DNA from: Desulfobacterales bacterium
GTDB taxonomy: Bacteria; Desulfobacterota; Desulfobacteria; Desulfobacterales; Desulfobacteraceae
DNA: 9,473 nucleotides
Direction of reading: 5' to 3'
Assembly: GCA_022361315.1 (NCBI GenBank)
Contig: JAKSBB010000771.1
Location: forward strand, 1 to 9,473
Made by a program: the position numbers and the translations under genes. Below the pieces are notes generated by a model. The model searched no databases. It was not told where the DNA came from and worked only from the letters and a program-made list of their open reading frames with translations. This document shows, piece after piece, positions 8,286-9,473 of the stretch (its first letter is position 1; each line of letters begins with the position of its first letter).

Positions 8286-8328
8286 TGCCCACCATGATGC
8301 TGTGCAAAAAAGTATAGACAACCACCTT

Positions 8329-8345
8329 TACCTTTGCTAAAGGTA
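8329..8345. promoter_or_regulatory. Inverted repeat upstream of the DruA-family gene
   Basis: TACCTTT, a GCT centre, then AAAGGTA: 7 bp of perfect dyad symmetry, ending 37 nt before the ATG of the DruA-family gene. It is not followed by a T-run, so it is not a terminator. Position and size suit a repressor operator, or a small leader hairpin if transcription starts upstream. Confidence 0.5.
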
Positions 8346-8382
8346 GCATTGAATCCTTGTAACCCAGAGAGGAACGATTCAC

Positions 8383-9366
8383 ATGCTTAACCAGGAAAGC
8401 CCTGTGACCACATGCTGCGGACGCCCCATTACCTCCCGTGAGTTTGAAGAAATCCGGGAAACGGTAAAGATGTTCGGAAACCTCAGCAGAAAAGAACTGA
8501 TCCACACCATCTGTGAGCACCTCAACTGGCGAACCCCTTCCGGTACCAACAAATGGGATGCGTGCCTGAAAATGATGTTGTCATTTGAGGCGCAGGGGCA
8601 TTTCACCTTACCGGTAAAAAAATCCATTGCAAAACCAATTCCCACACGCATCCGTCATACGGCCCAAACAGCACCCGGCCCACCGATCAACTCAACACTG
8701 AAGGCCCTTGGACCGGTGACGCTCACACAACCTGCAACCACCTCTGAAGTACGGCTCTTCAATGAATACATAGACCGGTACCACTACCTGGGATACAAAA
8801 AACCAATCGGCTACAGAATCCGGTATTTCATCCGTTCAGCCGACACCTTTCTCGGATGCATTCTCTTTTCCGGGGCAGCCCGGGCGATTACCAGCCGAGA
8901 CCAATGGATCGGCTGGTCGGCAAACCAGCGTACTGCCGGACTCCCCTGGGTGGTAAACAATACCCGGTTTTTAATTTTCCCCTGGGTCCGGGTCCCCTAT
9001 CTTGCCAGCCACGTTCTGGGAAAAGTTGCCGGCCTTATATCCGGGGACTGGAAGAACAAATGGGGATACAGCCCTGTACTTCTTGAAACATTTGTAGACC
9101 CAGAACGCTACCGGGGCACCTGCTACCTGGCGGCCAACTGGCAGTTGCTGGGCAGAACAACAGGCAAGGGGCTCGTACGGAAGAACAAAATCTACACCAC
9201 CCAACCCAAACTGGTGCTTGCCTACCCCCTGTCCCCGGACTTCAGAACCAGACTGTGCAGCAACGAACTGCAACCTAAAAGCGCGCAGACGAATACAGAA
9301 CCAAACGACCCGTCCCGGTTCACCCCCAGGGCTTCCTCACCGGCTGAGCAAGGGGAAACCCCATGA
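8383..9366 (+). CDS. DruA-family (DUF4338) protein, stand-alone
   Basis: Protein of 327 residues with the DUF4338/DruA domain, named from the DruA subunit of type I Druantia anti-phage systems; its biochemical activity is not established. The N-terminal part (about 11-77: RPITSREFEEIRE, SRKELIHTICEHLNW, LKMMLSFEAQGHFTLP) looks like a small helical, winged-helix-like module. After a Pro/Thr-rich linker (about 80-122), the conserved core shows RYHYLGY (132-138), FLGCILFSGAA (156-166), RDQWIGWS (172-179), NTRFLIFPWVRVPYLASHVL (193-212), DW (222-223), LLETFVDPERYRGTCYLAAN (233-252) and LGRTTGKG (256-263). The strand order and the G-Y-A-N-W-LG stretch recall a GNAT-like fold, which is my inference. 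The polar tail from about 292 is unconserved-looking. ATG supported by GAGAGGA at 8367-8373. The stop overlaps the next gene's start (ATGA). No DruB, C, D or E is visible. It could serve defence or belong to a mobile element; no terminal repeats were found. Confidence 0.88.
   Translation: MLNQESPVTTCCGRPITSREFEEIRETVKMFGNLSRKELIHTICEHLNWRTPSGTNKWDACLKMMLSFEAQGHFTLPVKKSIAKPIPTRIRHTAQTAPGPPINSTLKALGPVTLTQPATTSEVRLFNEYIDRYHYLGYKKPIGYRIRYFIRSADTFLGCILFSGAARAITSRDQWIGWSANQRTAGLPWVVNNTRFLIFPWVRVPYLASHVLGKVAGLISGDWKNKWGYSPVLLETFVDPERYRGTCYLAANWQLLGRTTGKGLVRKNKIYTTQPKLVLAYPLSPDFRTRLCSNELQPKSAQTNTEPNDPSRFTPRASSPAEQGETP
9352..9362 (+). promoter_or_regulatory. SD-sequestering mini-hairpin at the gene junction
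   Basis: GGGG (9352-9355), loop AAA, CCCC (9359-9362), immediately before the ATG at 9363. The purine side is the only SD-like sequence (AAGGGG, 7 nt from the ATG). When folded, it would hide that site, so the second gene would be translated mainly by ribosomes finishing the DruA-family ORF, which read through the hairpin. Confidence 0.5.
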
Positions 9367-9473
9367 AGAAAACCGCATGGATAACACTGATGATGCTGAT
9401 CCTCGGCATTCTGTGCATGTATCATACATCCATAGCCGCGGAACTATCGCTTTTCAGCCCGTTTGACAACCAG
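9363..9473 (+). CDS. Exported protein of unknown function (5' end only)
   Basis: Open for all 37 visible codons, running off the right edge. It begins MKKTAWITLMMLILGILCMY: a basic n-region and a hydrophobic core, followed by HTSIAA, which suits signal peptidase I cleavage before ELSLFSPFDNQ. The product is therefore probably exported to the periplasm or beyond. A Cys at residue 18 has no lipobox in front of it (GILC is a poor match). The ATG overlaps the TGA of the DruA-family gene by 4 nt, a strong sign of an operon with coupled translation. I do not recognise the family from this fragment. Confidence 0.75.
   Translation, partial: MKKTAWITLMMLILGILCMYHTSIAAELSLFSPFDNQ

Larger units (their letters stand above)
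8016..8382. other. Divergent intergenic region without a gene
   Basis: Lies between the TPR-SPOR operon (leftward) and the DruA-family gene (rightward). GC by eye is about 43%, against about 50% or more in the flanking genes. I see no convincing ORF of its own, no tRNA and no clear RNA gene. It holds a promoter candidate for the leftward operon, an inverted repeat just before the rightward gene, and several short direct repeats listed separately. No good sigma-70 promoter is visible for the DruA-family gene. Confidence 0.7.

Noticed and set aside
8224..8520. 98-codon minus-strand frame overlapping the DruA-family start
   Set aside because: It is antisense to the conserved N-terminal region of the DruA-family gene and has no family signature or SD. 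Treated as a shadow frame.
8383..9366. Insertion sequence with the DruA-family protein as transposase
   Set aside because: No terminal inverted repeats or target-site duplication could be found, and the right end is outside the window. The overlap with a signal-peptide gene also argues against a simple insertion sequence.
8383..9473. Complete Druantia type I system
   Set aside because: Only the DruA-type gene is seen. The next gene starts with a signal peptide, which does not fit my knowledge of DruB-E, and no helicase is visible. More genes may lie beyond the edge, so this is rejected only for the visible part.
1..9473. CRISPR array, tRNA or rRNA gene
   Set aside because: No regularly spaced repeats of CRISPR length and no cloverleaf or rRNA-like segments were seen in the gaps between genes.

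Overview
The window looks like a chromosomal segment of a free-living, motile Gram-negative anaerobe, most likely a member of the Desulfobacterota (Desulfobacterales type). This is inferred from the style of the proteins (large dCache chemoreceptor, CNT transporter, TPR-SPOR envelope protein, DruA-family gene) and a GC content around 50%. No marker gene settles the taxonomy.

Layout, left to right. (1) 1-2429, minus strand: most of ileS (isoleucyl-tRNA synthetase), with the 3' end beyond the left edge. It has its own promoter candidate. (2) 2597-4663, minus: a methyl-accepting chemotaxis protein with a double Cache sensor, followed by a strong intrinsic terminator that separates it from ileS. 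(3) 4929-8015, minus: a compact three-gene operon, a secreted TPR-SPOR protein, then a CNT-family nucleoside transporter, then rsmG (16S rRNA G527 methyltransferase). The spacings are 15 and 3 nt. The first two genes appear to start with TTG and GTG. (4) 8016-8382: a gene-free divergent intergenic region, more AT-rich than its flanks, with short direct and inverted repeats. (5) 8383-9473, plus: a DruA/DUF4338-family gene whose stop codon overlaps the start of a second gene encoding a protein with a signal peptide, cut off by the right edge.

The left 8 kb is mostly housekeeping and signalling. The right end is the accessory part and the most interesting. A lone DruA homologue, without visible DruB-E, is translationally coupled (ATGA overlap) to an exported protein of unknown function. 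The ribosome-binding site of the second gene sits in a small GGGG-AAA-CCCC hairpin that ends one base before the ATG. Whether this is a defence unit, a mobile-element gene pair or something else cannot be decided here, because the second gene is truncated. A second point of interest is that the transporter departs from the usual CNT substrate-binding residues at several positions.
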